Shown: positions 13,904-26,000 of the stretch, piece by piece
Layout: every line of letters begins with the position of its first letter
Numbering within the stretch: position 1 is the first letter of the stretch
Made by a program: the position numbers and the translations under genes
Assembly: GCA_036785705.1 (NCBI GenBank)
Contig: JAWUZG010000001.1
Span: 9,796,001 to 9,860,000, forward strand
Direction of reading: 5' to 3'
Source: Acanthornis magna
Lineage: Eukaryota; Chordata; Aves; Passeriformes; Acanthizidae
DNA: 64,000 nt
The notes under the pieces: model-generated
What the model was told of the DNA's origin: nothing
What the model saw: the letters and a program-made list of their open reading frames with translations, nothing else
Databases searched by the model: none

Positions 13904-14572
13904 CAGAATCATAGTACTATTAAGTTTAGAAAACATATCCAAAATCAAGTCCAAATACGTGCCCTCTAAACCATATCACAAAGTGACACACCTACTCATT
14001 TTTTGAACACTTCCAGGGGTAGTAACTCAACCACTTCCCTGGGCAACCTCTTTCAATGCTTACCCAGCCTTTCAGTGAAGAAATTTTTCCTAATACCCAG
14101 TCTAAACATCCCTTGGCAAAACTTGAAGCCATTTCTCCTTTTCCTGTCACTTTTTGCATGGGAGAAGAGGCTGACTCCCACCTCACCGCAAGCTCCTCTC
14201 AGGCAGCTGTAGAGTGATAAGGTCTCCCTGAGCATCCTTTTCTCCAGGCAGAGCAGCCCCAGCTCCCTCAGCTGCTCCTCACAGCACTTGTGCTCCAGAC
14301 CCTTCCCCAGCTCTGCTGTCCATCTCCAGACTCACTGCAGCAACACAATGTCCTTCCTGTAGTGAGGGGCCCAGAACTGAGCACAGGATTTGAGGTGCAG
14401 CCTCACCAGTGCCCAGTACAGGGGGGCAGTCACTGCCTGGTCCTGCTGGCCACACCATTGCTGATCCAGGCCAGGATGCCTTTGGCCTTCTTGGCCACCT
14501 GGGCACACACGGGTCATGGTCAGCTGACTGTGGACCAGCACCCCCAGGTCCTTTTCCAACAGGCATCAGCTC
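13904..14572 (-). mobile_element. CR1 LINE, 5'-truncated 3' end (antisense)
   Basis: A CR1 3' end in antisense orientation. It begins at the left with the reversed tail 'agaatcatagtactattaag'. Typical antisense CR1 blocks follow: 'ccacttccctgggcaacctc', 'gtgaagaaatttttcctaat', 'ggcagctgtagagtgataag', 'agagcagccccagctccctc', 'ggcccagaactgagcacagg' and 'ccccaggtccttttcc' near 14540-14556. Chance frames of 100-119 codons cross it on both strands but are not the retrotransposon frame in intact form. The tail is more diverged than the body. This is an inactive, 5'-truncated copy. Confidence 0.93.
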
Positions 14573-15945
14573 TTTTGCCAAAAAAAGAGAAAATTCAGAG
14601 TATGTTGGTTAACAGCACTCAAAGTGCACTGGTTGAACACAGTACTTGAAATTAGGGTGAAAAAAGGAGAGTGAGGAATAAATACATATATCTATATAGA
14701 GGGGGCTGTGTGTACATATTTGTATATTATTTTCCATCATTAAAAGGACATATAATTTGCACAGTTCAAAAAGTGTAATTACATTCAAAAAATATTAGTA
14801 TGGATAAAAATCACTAACCTGTCACGATGAATATTTAATGTCTTAATATATTTTGAATAAAATCCTTACCTTATTGGAATCAGGAATATTCTCAGAGGTA
14901 TGAGGTGTAGCAAAAACACTGATCAGATCACAAACATTTAGATCAGCTTTTTTACTACACGCATTTTATGAAAAAATAAGATGCAATTGAAAAATTCACA
15001 TTAAAATTCAATTATGCTCTAGCTTTTCCCCATATTGTTTTCTGGCCACCCAGGGGAAAAAAAATGGATGTATATAAGACCTGAAAAAAAATCAGTACTG
15101 AATAAATGTACTTGCTAAATTGGACCAAAATTGGCCCCAACACTTCAATTAGCACTCTGGTTTTGGCTGCGCAAAAGTATTTCTAAAGGCATTTTCTTGT
15201 TTAAAAACACCAGGGGCCCCTTTACAAGCACTGCCACAAGAAAAATTCTCCTCTGTGTCTCCAGTGCAGTCATCACCCCAATCTCATCTGCGAAGCCTTA
15301 AGTGTTGCCTGTAGAATGAAACACTCACCTGCGCTCACTGTTCAGAGCTAACAAATACAAGCAATGTTTGTTACCTGTGCCACACCTCTACGGAGGTTCA
15401 TTCTCCCTTTCAGCCTTGACCACACAAACACTAGCAGGAGCTACAGGTATATTCAAAAGGTTAAAAACTTGAAGTACTTTACTGTCATCTTCTTAATGCT
15501 CCAAAGACGTTTGAAATAAATTGTGGAGCAGACACCATCACTCCCTTTAATGAATACTAAACTGTGGACTAACTCAGAGCTTCTCACGAGATTAGGCAAA
15601 ATTGGATTTTGATATCCAAGAGCTGCTGCTGCCACCATGGCTAGAGTTAGGCAAACCTGGCAAGTCCAAAAGTAGTTGTAGAAAAGGATGAAAGTGTTCA
15701 GGGTGACTGGACTGGGTAAAACTGGACTAAAACTAGGCCAGTTTAAGTATTTTCTGTGTAGGCTCACTCTCCAGTTAGCTCATTCCTCCAGCCTTGGGGC
15801 ATTGGTGTCTGTCTTATCCAATTACACATGGGGAGGTTTCTTCCTCAACAGTTAAAATACTTGGAGACACAGTTCCTTGCCAGGCAAGCATGGGTAATTA
15901 CTGCCTGCGCCATGATAATATTTATCAATAAATTTATTAGTAAAT
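14573..15945. other. Unique sequence with two weak exon-like segments
   Basis: AT-rich unique DNA. On the minus strand, 14870-14918 ends at a strong donor (AATAAG then GTAAGG) and is open in one frame, but its acceptor is poor. Another minus-strand segment, 15375-15440, has a usable acceptor (ATATACCTGTAG) and a GTAAC donor and is open for 22 codons. On the plus strand a strong acceptor (TTCTCCCTTTCAG, ending at 15413) precedes 32 bp and a GTATAT donor. The three signals overlap or conflict in strand, so none is annotated as a gene. Confidence 0.4.
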
Positions 15946-15971
15946 TTACCAATAAATTATTTTATTGGTAA
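15946..15971. repeat. Short perfect inverted repeat in AT-rich DNA
   Basis: Arms TTACCAATAAA (15946-15956) and TTTATTGGTAA (15961-15971) are exact reverse complements around the 4-base loop TTAT. Preceding bases repeat related AATAAATTTA motifs. It may be a chance product of AT-rich sequence. It also places two inverted CCAAT-like cores (ATTGG) 18 bp apart. Confidence 0.8.
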
Positions 15972-16029
15972 CCCTTTCCACAAGGCACATATGATAGTCA
16001 ATCACTTGCAGAAATGGTCAACTTTTGAC

Positions 16030-16420
16030 CATGAAGACAATTAAGTGGTAATTAAACATCATGACACACGGACTTTGAACGTTTTATCATCATTATGGTT
16101 TCCTGACATACCATTTGTAGGTGGAAGTATCTTAAAACTAAACTCAAATGTAAACTTTCTTGACCACTGTCAGTTTCATATCAACTCACTATTTAATTGA
16201 CTGTTAACAAATTCTCCAAGATATGACTGCTATACAGATATTTTATCTTCCTGTTAATTGGTAATTATACATTGGCAGAAAAAACAGTGTTTCTTTCCAA
16301 TTATTCCAGAACTCAGCGATTATTTAAACTTTGCTAATTAGCAGCGGAGGGCTGTTACATCTTCTGGGCAAATTATATTTGATAATCCCTATTAAAATAT
16401 ACATGGCAGTAGTTGACTTG
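16030..16420. promoter_or_regulatory. Candidate conserved enhancer, homeodomain-site cluster
   Basis: Unique, non-repetitive sequence with an unusual density of TAAT/ATTA cores. These include 'gtggtaattaaac' near 16050, 'atttaattgac' near 16192, 'gttaattggtaattatac' near 16254, 'ccaattattcc' near 16298 and the perfect 12-bp palindrome TGCTAATTAGCA at 16332-16343. Paired homeodomain sites in low-repeat DNA are typical of vertebrate developmental enhancers. This is inference from motif content only; conservation was not tested. Confidence 0.35.
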
Positions 16421-18179
16421 TAACAAAGAAAAAAAAAAGAAAAAAAAAGTGGCAGTTCAAAGGGTATTAGATACAGCACAAGGCAAACGGGGGCCTATTA
16501 AAATTTCCCCAACTGTTCTAATGAGAATGCCGAGGGTCATTTCTTCCTAGTTTACCATCTGTTTGGTTTCTGGCAAATATCTCTGGTGTGAAGGGAGGGT
16601 CCTGGAGCCCATTTGGCTTGTCACAAAATAAACCAGGGATCTACAGCAATTTCAGTAAGTTACAAAACTGCACTTCAAGATCAGTAGCATGTACATAGCT
16701 GAAAACTTTTTTTAAGAGCTGCCATTTACCGACTATTCCCTACTTTTTAGAGCTGTGAGCAAGCACAGAGAGGCAGAGTGAGCAGGGGGGATCAATTTTA
16801 TAGGCTCACCTAACAAGAAAATGCAACGGTTGGCCTTTTTCCATCTCACAATGTTAGTGGGAGATATTTTCCTCTATCTGTCAAAATCGGAAAGCAAAAC
16901 ATTGTCCCAGAAGCAACAGTGTTTGAGTATAAACTGATGCCAAAACCAAGCCTCTGAAAGCTCAAAACCACAAACCCCATCCAGGATTAGGAGCCTTGGA
17001 TGCCTCCAGTGCATGGTCCAGAGACATGCGCTGACAAAGCTGCAGTGCACTGTCCATGGTACCCCCCTGGGGTGACACTGTGGGTGTCCTGCAGCCTCCC
17101 AGGCATCCTCTTTGCCTTTCTTCATCTGGAGATGGAACCAGCACCAAGCAGCATCACCAACAGCAACTCTGCCCTGAGCCTGCTCAGAGCTAAAGGGGGT
17201 ACAGGACCTGGAAACCACTCTTTTCCTTTTCCCCAATTCCCAGCTCATACAGAACAGGATCAAATTGATCCTTCCTCTATAAACTGAGAGGGGGTTTTGG
17301 TTTTGGTTGGCATCACACATGTAACCAAAATAGCCAGTGGAGGATTATGTGAAGGTTGCTTTAATCCCGTCAAAAGGCAATAGAATAATAAAAAGAAAAG
17401 AGTAGAAGATAATTTACTTGGCATTACATTATATCTGGTGATTGCTCTTTCCAGGATTTCCTCTAGGAAATGTATTATTCATCATATTTCAAAGAATATT
17501 TGTAACTATTCATTTTTTTAAATCTCAGAGAGTCAATGTATTACTTAAAATATGTATGATCACCTTCATGATATAGAAACAAAGAATTGCAAAAGAGAAA
17601 AGACTGCAATATCATCTTTCATCTTCTATTTTTTGCTTTCTAGAAGATGCAAATTCAGGCACTAAAATGTTTCCAGTTTACATCACTCTCCTAGTTTCTT
17701 ATAAAGTAGCCCACACAGTTAAACAAAACCTAAATTCCATCAAGAGTTTGGAGTAGAATGGAGTCAACTGTTCTAAAAATGAGCAAATTACAAGTTGTGT
17801 AAACCTACAGAGAATATAAACAAAAAAATTATGTTATCCAATTAGGCCTATGGCAACACTTTCCAGTCTAACGAGAGCTTGGAATCCACTGCCTCTACTA
17901 CAATAGAACCTACAGACTTCCAACAAGACCTTTGCAATTTAGGTTGGAAGGTTAGTGCATATATAAGTATTATCATGAAATTACTTGCTAATTCCACATT
18001 TACTAAAAGGTACGCATCAGTGTAGTCGTTATGATTTTGCATAAAATTAGGTTTTGGGGGGCTTAGCTAGAAAGGCACATGTTTCTCACCCTAGTTTGTA
18101 AGAAACTAATTACACCAAACTTAAATATAATTTGTCATGTATTCATCATGTGAAAAGCTACCAGGGAGCCAGAAAGCCT

Positions 18180-18420
18180 TGGGAAGGAGCGGAACGCGCG
18201 GAGATGCAGCGTGAGTGGCAGGTCAAAGGCAAGCTTTGATGTGCGCAGCCCAGCACATCTGTCTGCTCCTGCAGCCTGTCACCAGGATGATCCTGTGTAA
18301 TGAGACAGATTCAGGTCCTCAGCTCACAGCGCTCCTTATCGCTGCTGAGGGATTAGGCTGTAATCTCCTCCTTTAATTGTGGAAATGATACCACGCTCCC
18401 TGCTCCCTGCCTTCCAGAGC
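18180..18420. promoter_or_regulatory. Candidate regulatory element with paired bicoid-type sites
   Basis: A locally GC- and CpG-richer island in AT-rich DNA (several CpG in 'gagcggaacgcgcggagatg'). The right part carries GGATTA at 18350-18355 and TAATCT at 18361-18366, an inverted pair of OTX/PITX-type sites, followed by TTTAATTG. No repeat family is recognised. Being non-repetitive, CpG-bearing and rich in homeodomain motifs suggests a conserved regulatory element. Function and conservation are unverified. Confidence 0.3.
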
Positions 18421-21400
18421 CCGCGGCTTTGGAGGAGCCGTGCGGTACTTTCGTACTTCTGCCAAGCTACAGAGTGGTGCCCCTACCACCCACCAAACCT
18501 TGCTCTCATTTGCAAGGAATCGTTCCCATCAAACCCACCACCACCTCTGTAACTTTCCAACATTTTTTTTTTAGTACTCCTGCCTCCCACTTTCGTCTTT
18601 TATATTTGGACTAAGCCAAAAAGTGAGAGCCCCTAAATGACTGTATGGAATATTAGTCTTGGTGGGCTGACAAACCCCAGAGCACAGCCAGATGTCTCAA
18701 GCTGTCGAAAAAAGGCCAAACACCAACAAGAACCCTCAGAGACAAAAGCAGAAGAAAGGAAAAGCACTGATGGATAAAGAGATCCCACAGAAGTCCAAAA
18801 TGTGTCTCCAGAGACAGAGTGTGAATATCACTGAGGGTTACCAGTGTGGCATGTGAAAGGCAAGACAAAAATTGGGATTGCCCTTCAGCAGATAACAGAA
18901 GGACATGGGAGCATTTTCCCATACACGCCATACTGATCAGGAAAGGAGAGTGGAAATTACACTGGAGAGATGCAACCGAGGGTACACGTGGTATCAGCGA
19001 ATCTAATGAAGAAAGAAACACTCTTCTTAAAAGCTGCTTAATTATACTTTCTTTGCTAAAGGATGTCCCCAGCTTGGTTAGCGGAGTTTCAACATATTTA
19101 CGTTTGATCCCAGTTCTTGTTTTAGCTTTATAGTTTAAGTTTTACTGTAATCTGAACCCAGAAAATGGTTCAGCCTGGGACAAAATATTAGTATTTATGA
19201 CCACTATTAACTTTTAGACCCAAAAGCTCACACATTTCTCCCTAAAACTTGTTAGAAGGTTTCCAAAAAAAAAATTTGACAAGCTTCATGTCAGTGTAAT
19301 CCCACAGGGAAAACCGGGAACTATTTCTTTGCCTATACAATATATACTGATAAAGAAAGAAAACAGAAAACATAAGCTTTAGAATTAAAATATTTTATCT
19401 TTATTTTTCTTCAGCACTTCTTGACATGGTTAACATAACTGACAACGATTGTGTCTCCATCAAGTAACTTCCTTAACTGGTAAAAGACAATTGTAGCCAC
19501 AACACAGTAACTCATAACACATAAGAGAATATATGTGTGTTAGGGAGACTTCAAATTGTTGGGCAGTCTGGAAGATTATGATAATCTAGCGTGACCTCCT
19601 GTGTGAGCCAGACAAGAGCATTTCAATGGTAATATTGCAAGGGAGAAAAAATATTCTTCCCTGCACCATAAGCGACCACTATCAACCCAATTTCAGAATA
19701 TTACTATCTTCAGGTTTTAAAGGCCCAGCTTTGCCCACCCCCCATCTAATCTATGATAAACCACATAAATCTTTGAATTGAGGTCTCTGAACCTCACTAG
19801 TCCTCAACATTAAAAAAACATAATTTCCAGCAAGCTAAATCTAACTGGAATATCACAATCACTTGCCTCAAAGGAGAGACAGCTTCTTTGCTGATTGGAA
19901 ATGATGACACAACAGATGGATCCAGGGTTTCCGGAGAAAGCGCTTTATGTTTTCTTCACAAAACAAAACCACTCCCACCTACTGTTTTACCAAACAATAT
20001 ATTAAATTCTGTGAAGACTGCTCTATTTTTCTACTGCAAATGGTAGATTTTAAAATACTGTTAATTTTTAAAACTACCAAATAATTTTTAAGAGTGTATC
20101 ATTTACATGCTAAATGCTTTTTGGAAGAGGCCAGCCTTCTCATCGCTCACTGCAAAGTAGAGATAGGATAAGTTTATGCAGTTCTTAGTCCTGGGAGCCA
20201 TCAGTATATTATAGACTGAGCATTCATATAAAACTGCATTTAAAAGCCATTGCCATTTTTCCTTCACTGTTGACTTTTCACTGTGACTTTAAAGACACTG
20301 CACAAGAGCATCATCTGTTATGAAACATTCAGATTGGTTGGGTTTTTCTTTCAATATACAGTCTTAGGAAGTAGCAAATAAAATCAGAAAAATGAGTCAT
20401 TTATTTAAAATATTTTGTAACTAACACTGTAACACAACTGACCCTATTGTTTACCCACAGAAAGTTAAAAAAAAAATAAAATTCAGAAATGGCAACACTT
20501 TTTCTCTGACATAGGTGGAGACATGCTCAAGACAGAGCATCAGATCTCCCCAGGCATGATATTTGAGGATTTGTATTGATGAGCAAAATAAAGTAGCTCC
20601 AACTCTGCATGACTGTTTTTGCATCACTTTGGCTTTTGTATTTTTCCAGCCTGTAGACTTGGAACTTCTTTTGAATATACACCACACATATCACCAGTTT
20701 AATTGTTGGTTATTTTACAGTGACAGAATGGTCAAAGTAACACATCAAGAGCTAGAGAATGACATTTGGCAAGTTAAAGAAGGCCATGTTGTTTTTTCTG
20801 TCATACAGCACATGTTATCTTAACATCTGTCTCAGTAAAACATTCACTGGAACAGCCTTGTTCTACAAATGTAGATACGCATTTAGGGAAAAATACAGAC
20901 ATTCTTTGTAAATGCACAGAGGTGTTTAGGTTCTTACAGTTTTGCTTAATTATCATTCTTAAATACTTAGATGGAATTAAACATGACCTGTATACTTTGC
21001 CAGTGAGTTTGCCACAATCTCCCTTATGACGTGATACAAACACCTATTTTATGGCAAGGTAATTTGACCATCCCAGAAATTTCACATTGATAAATTCTTT
21101 CTGTCTTGTTTATTATGAAGAAAGTACTGAATTCTGGCCCAAGCAGAACAAATTAACATTTAAACATGCTACTGCAAGTGCAGTGCAGTTGGTGTCCCCT
21201 GTGACTGGTACCTGTTTTTGTACCTTCACCAGAGATTGCTTGTTAGGGTCACTGAGTTTCTCCAGTTGGAGGAACGCAATTATTACTATTATTTGTAGGG
21301 ATATAAAAAATGCTACCAAATAACAAACTGCAGAAGGTATAGCTGTCAATTAGTTGAACAAATTTAGAAGGGATTATTTTAAAAATGTTTGTCCTTAGCA

Positions 21401-21964
21401 CAGCTGCTACTGCTGAATGCTACAGCAGAACTTAAAATACATGATAATTCTGCAAAGCCTATCATACCCCTTTTACCACAATTCTGCTTTTTGGACACGG
21501 TAAATAATTGGTTGCATAATATATCTTGACCAGCATTGTGGTTTTAAGGAAGATGCTATTAACTGAATGGAAAAAGTAGGTTGACACAAGCTTAAAGGAA
21601 ACAGGTTTTCAGCCCCAGAACAGTTAGAAGCTTTGGGCTAAATGCTTCAGTTTATACAAAATGTCACACCATTTAGAAATGGCTGTTTAAAACAATTTAG
21701 CTACTGAGGCTTTTCTCTCTGAAAATATATATAATTCAGCATACTAGTACCAGGGCTGAGCAAAGATGAAGGTGGTACAGGAAGCAATAAAAGCCAACTA
21801 AAAGCCACCACTGCCTTATCTCATTGACTCCCACTGACTTCCATGTATTATTTATCACTCAGTCTAAATTAACCTGTTTCAGGAATTTTGTTGCTACTGC
21901 TGTCCTCTGTACAGCTAAGTATTCATTACCATGGGTTGCGGAAGGCAAATGACACTGGACTTAC

Positions 21965-22075
21965 CAAATCCAAAAGCACTGGAACCACCAACACTCTGGG
22001 AAGCCTGAACACTGGTAGATGTGTAGAGCCCAGTTACCAGTAGGCCATCAAAGAAGGTACTTGTCGAAATAGTCA
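21965..22075 (-). CDS. Probable internal coding exon of an unrecognised gene
   Basis: On the minus strand a good acceptor (pyrimidine-rich 'attttatttctctcatttcag', with a TTAAC branch-like site about 45 bases upstream) is followed by 111 bp and then by a strong donor (GGATTTG then GTAAGTCC). The 111 bp are open in the frame that starts two bases into a codon and ends one base into a codon. The exon is therefore phase 1 at both ends and a multiple of three. The peptide is rich in Ser, Thr and Gly and includes [17 protein letters not shown] and ends near AFGFG. Symmetric phase-1 exons are common in modular extracellular proteins, but no family was recognised. Neighbouring exons were not found with confidence. 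It could instead be a non-coding transcript exon or a chance pairing. Confidence 0.42.
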
Positions 22076-22654
22076 CTGAAATGAGAGAAATAAAATACAT
22101 GTAAATATTATAGTTAAGACCCTATAAGTGTTCTGTGAGCAGGCTCCTGCTCTTGCATGAGATCCCATCATACAGTCCAGTGAATCCATCTGAATTCCCC
22201 CAATATTCATGACATTTCTTTTACTTTCAGTTGGTGCTTGGGAAGTTGCCTTTGCCAGGGCACAAACCGTGCTATTCACGAAATGCACAATGAGTTAGAA
22301 AATAATGCACTGGAATATGGCTTGCAAGCAATTGTTGAGACATCAGAGTGCAGTAAAAGCAATGAAATAACCATGATTATGGTACTGTTCTTTCTGGACC
22401 TAAAGAGAGTGCCAAGTTACAGTTATCATGCTTATTATAGTATTATACATTTAAGTTATATGGGCATCTGAGACATTACAGATTGTGTGTATTTAAATAG
22501 CTCAGGAATGTATTTTTAAGAGATTCTTAAGCAATAACAGAAATTATCCAAACAGCAACTACAAGTAACATTGGAATCTACATATTCTTTGCTAGAACTG
22601 ACAACTCTTGCAGTATTTAATTCTTGTACACACTAATTCTCATGTTTTTACTTT
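22076..22654. other. Unique sequence between candidate exon and CR1
   Basis: If the exon at 21965-22075 is real, this is the 3' end of its upstream intron. It contains a 77-codon plus-strand open frame (22238-22471) without family resemblance. No repeat was recognised. Confidence 0.5.
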
Positions 22655-23080
22655 GGTGTGTTTGACAAGGTAACCCACAAGGGAAGCCAGCTGATGTAAC
22701 CTTTTTGGATTTCAGTAAAACTTCTGATACTGTTTCTCACAAGATCCTTCTCAACAAAATGTGCAGCACACAGCTGGATAAACACATCATGGGATGGGTG
22801 ATCAACTGGCTCACAGGTTGGGCACAAGGGGTTACAGTGAATGGGGTGACATCAGACTGGTGTCCTGTCACTAGTTGGGTTCCGCAGGGCTCCATCCTCA
22901 GCCCTGTGCTCTTCAACATCTTCATCAATGGCTTGGACACAGGACTGGAGGGGACACTGAGCAAGTTCAGAGACACTACAAAACTGGGAGGAGCTGTTGA
23001 CTCCTTCAAAGGCAGGGAGGCCCTGCAGAGAGACCTCAACAAATTAGAGGACCAGACAATCACCAACCATATGAAGTCTT
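22655..23080 (+). pseudogene. CR1 LINE reverse-transcriptase fragment, uninterrupted but defective
   Basis: A sense-strand piece of CR1 ORF2 (pol) covering the central reverse-transcriptase domain. One open frame runs through 22705-23106. It shows the CR1 order: a 'DFSKTSDTVSHKILLNKM' block (usually D-x-x-KAFDTV-H), the palm motif WVPQGSILSPVLFNIFING, and the catalytic-box region SKFRDTTKLGGAVD. In active CR1 and other LINEs the box is F-A-D-D. Here 22966-22977 encodes F-R-D-T, so the second catalytic aspartate is lost. The fragment is truncated on both sides: no endonuclease domain and no 3' tail. The open frame is therefore a relic, not a working enzyme. It lies antisense to the candidate exon next door. 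Confidence 0.92.
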
Positions 23081-26000
23081 TCTGCAGAGCCTCCCTGTCT
23101 TTGTGATGTACTTTTCCTCTTTTTCACTCTTCAGCTTTGTCTATCATCATTCTTTTACTACAATCTTTATCCATACTTAATTAAATATGGATAAACTGCA
23201 TTGCAAATCTACGGCCTACATATAGGTGTTTTTTTCTTTTTAAAATTGCATTATGAAGAGCAAAGAACCTGCAAGGAGATCCACACAAAAAGCTCTCCTG
23301 CTGAAGAAGAGCCTTATGACTTGTAGCATTGTACACTGAGGATGCATCCAGACCTCAGTTACCACACTCATTCTGCTTTCATAACTCAATCCTTTCTATT
23401 CTCTTAACACAGAGAGATCGGTGCTTGTCAGGGATTGCTGATAAACTCTGATCACTCCCTAAATCACATTTTACCTCCCTATATTCTTGCTGTGGACATC
23501 ATGAGCCAGTGACTGGCCAGGGAACTGAAGCAAGGTACTGCAAGGTGGCTGCTAGGACATTCACACATTCAGCAGAGAAACAGTTGGCTTTCTTAAATCC
23601 TAATAGTCATTTAGTGTTTCCTCTGTGGTATACTTTTGGCTTAAACTTGGGTATTTAATATTTAAAAAAACATAAAAATGTTGACAGTAGCTTAATTTAT
23701 TTTAAACACGGGAGCAATATTTACCATGTTTAATTTATTCTTCAACTCTTTGTATTTAATTATCTTCCTTTCTTTGATTATTCAATACTACACTGAATAA
23801 ACCCTGAATCCAACTTTTCTGCTCCCATGACTCCAAATTTTAGTGTTTTGCAATAGAAACTTCCCTGAATTTAGATGCAGGTTCAGAGCCATATGTTCAG
23901 TTTTTAAGAAGAGGCCACTTCTGATATATGTTGAAAGAACCGCAAAAGACTCTAGATTTTTTTAAAAATGAAAGATGTATTAGGGAGAGTAAAATAAAAT
24001 CAAACAAGCAAACAATGAATTTTTCCTGCATTTGATGATGAAGTGGTGAATAATACATGACCTTTTCTTCCCTTTATGCCTTTAAACCAACAAAGAGGCA
24101 AAACATATGTTGAAAAGTATGCCTATGTGTTATTTTTGAAGACTTGGCAAAAGAGTCAGTGAAAAGCATTGATAGAAGGGCACTGGGCCAGTACTTTGCT
24201 GCCATTTTGTTTCCCTGTGGGGAAGCATCTTATTCTTTACTGGATAGGATATAATGCAAAAGCCTACTGTGAGCAGGTGACCAGTTTCTCTATGGGAAAG
24301 AAGTGATATTTCACAATGCCTGTATTTGACTTTGGACATATTTGTGTGATTGTCAACCCTCATTTTACATAAGCATGTAATAGGTCAATTTTTATTGTTG
24401 AAAAATTTCCAACACAGTATGGCTCCCTCATTAAGCCTCTGGGAAACCGCACAACGCCCCTAGCACATTTTTTAAAAACAGAACACTAGGCTGTTATTAT
24501 ACACATGTCATACATTTCAGAATAATTTCATAGTTCTTCAAGAAAAAAAAAAATTAATCATGACATTCTCAGTGATGGTTTTTTTTCTACCCACTGGTGA
24601 AATACATCAAATTCCCATAAAATGAAAGAAAACACACACTATGCCAAGTGATAATGACCAAGAACAAGAAAGCTGTGCTAATGCACAGCCCGACAACAGG
24701 ACTGTGATTTTATGAAGGGACTAAGGCTTGTTACTGAGGGCCAATACTCAAATTCCCCTTCCAAAAGCAACAAGAAGTTTCCCTCCATCAGGCTTTGTTT
24801 GTGCCTTTACTCTGCCTCATGCAATGTGTAGTTGATGCCAAGTTTCTGGCACTGCAGAAACAAGGACCAATGCCATGACCCACAGGGACTCTGGAAAACA
24901 TCTGGAAGGGCACAGCTGCCCAGAGCACCCAGAACTGGGCAGGCAAAGGGGGCTCTGCCACTGCCCCACTGCTGCCCCATGGCACCCAAGGGCAACACAG
25001 CAGCAGGTGTCATCTACGAGCCCGAGCAGGCACTGCTCCCTCCTCCACAAGACCCTTCTTTGGGAGGAGAATTTGGTGAGTGAAGAAGTGAGGAGGCCTT
25101 CCTGTCCCTGGGGACTGAGTGGTTGGGCAGGGCTTTGCTGGACTGCCGCACCCCAGAGCCTCCTGTGCCACCCCTCCCTCCCTCGTGGCTGCAGCAGGAC
25201 AGGCAGGGATCCTGGATCGCCTGGTCCCATCCTCACACCAGGGGTGGGAGCACACAACCCAAGGTGCAGATGGAGGTAAGAAGCCCTCAATTGCTTTGAA
25301 ATAGTCCAGAAAAAGGTTCTCATCTGGGAGATGAGAACATCTTCCCAAGAAACCGATGAGGGCTGTGTTTTGGGACAACGTGCTTATCAGAAAACATCAC
25401 ACTGCGAATTTTAGACGCAAAGGTGGTAACTACTTTAAGAGTTGCTCAACATTTCCTTCCATTTTCAGTTCCTGAGATTTTTGCCAATTTTTATCCTCTT
25501 GGACTTCTTGGGTTGGTTTGTTTTTCATGGTGTCTGCCTCAGACTTATTTAATTACTTAAGGAAGAAGGAATTTCAATCAAAACACTTCATTCATTTCTG
25601 AGATGAGGTTAGGGGAAAATGTGTTGTCCTGTGGATGAAAAATTCCACTGTCCTTTGCTTTCATCAACTCTTCTGCTCTGAAGTGTGAGTGTTCCTCCAA
25701 GTTTGGACAAATTATATTTTATATATATACACATTAAAAAAAAAAAATCAGAGTTCACACATTCTCAACAGAGACATTTTCATTTTTAGTACCCAAATAT
25801 TTCTGGAGATTCTGTCCTCACTTAGTACTCTAAGAGCACTCTCTGACTAATAAAAGCTCACTGAAAAAAGTCCCATGAAATATATTTCAGCCCAGCTATA
25901 CTGCTTTGTTGGAGCAGAAGTACTTTGTGGAGATATCATTTCTGATGACACTTTGATCTAGAAAGTTTCTCAGTGTTTTAAAGTAGGAAGTCACATCTGC

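Larger units (their letters stand above)
15972..21964. other. Unique sequence, repeat-free block with enhancer-like segments
   Basis: About 6 kb without any recognised transposon, the longest clean run in the left half. It holds two enhancer-like segments (about 16030-16420 and 18180-18420), an A-rich tract near 16427-16448 and only shadow open frames, such as a 148-codon minus frame at 16874-17320 with no family resemblance. A strong plus-strand acceptor at 20656 (TTTGTATTTTTCCAG) opens a 55-codon frame that ends at a TAA at 20821-20823. No poly(A) signal follows nearby. Confidence 0.5.

Noticed and set aside
14279..14649. Open frames of 100-119 codons on both strands
   Set aside because: They lie almost entirely inside an antisense CR1 3' end and are not the CR1 protein frame in intact form.
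15414..15445. Plus-strand 32-bp segment between a strong acceptor and a GTATAT donor
   Set aside because: It overlaps an equally plausible minus-strand splice pair (15375-15440). Conflicting signals in the same DNA suggest chance.
16874..17320. 148-codon minus-strand frame
   Set aside because: Tryptophan- and cysteine-rich chance composition, a competing plus-strand frame over the same DNA, and no supporting splice sites or homology.
20657..20823. Possible plus-strand 3'-terminal exon after a strong pyrimidine-rich acceptor
   Set aside because: The frame runs 55 codons to a stop, but no poly(A) signal follows closely, no upstream exon is visible and the peptide is unrecognised.
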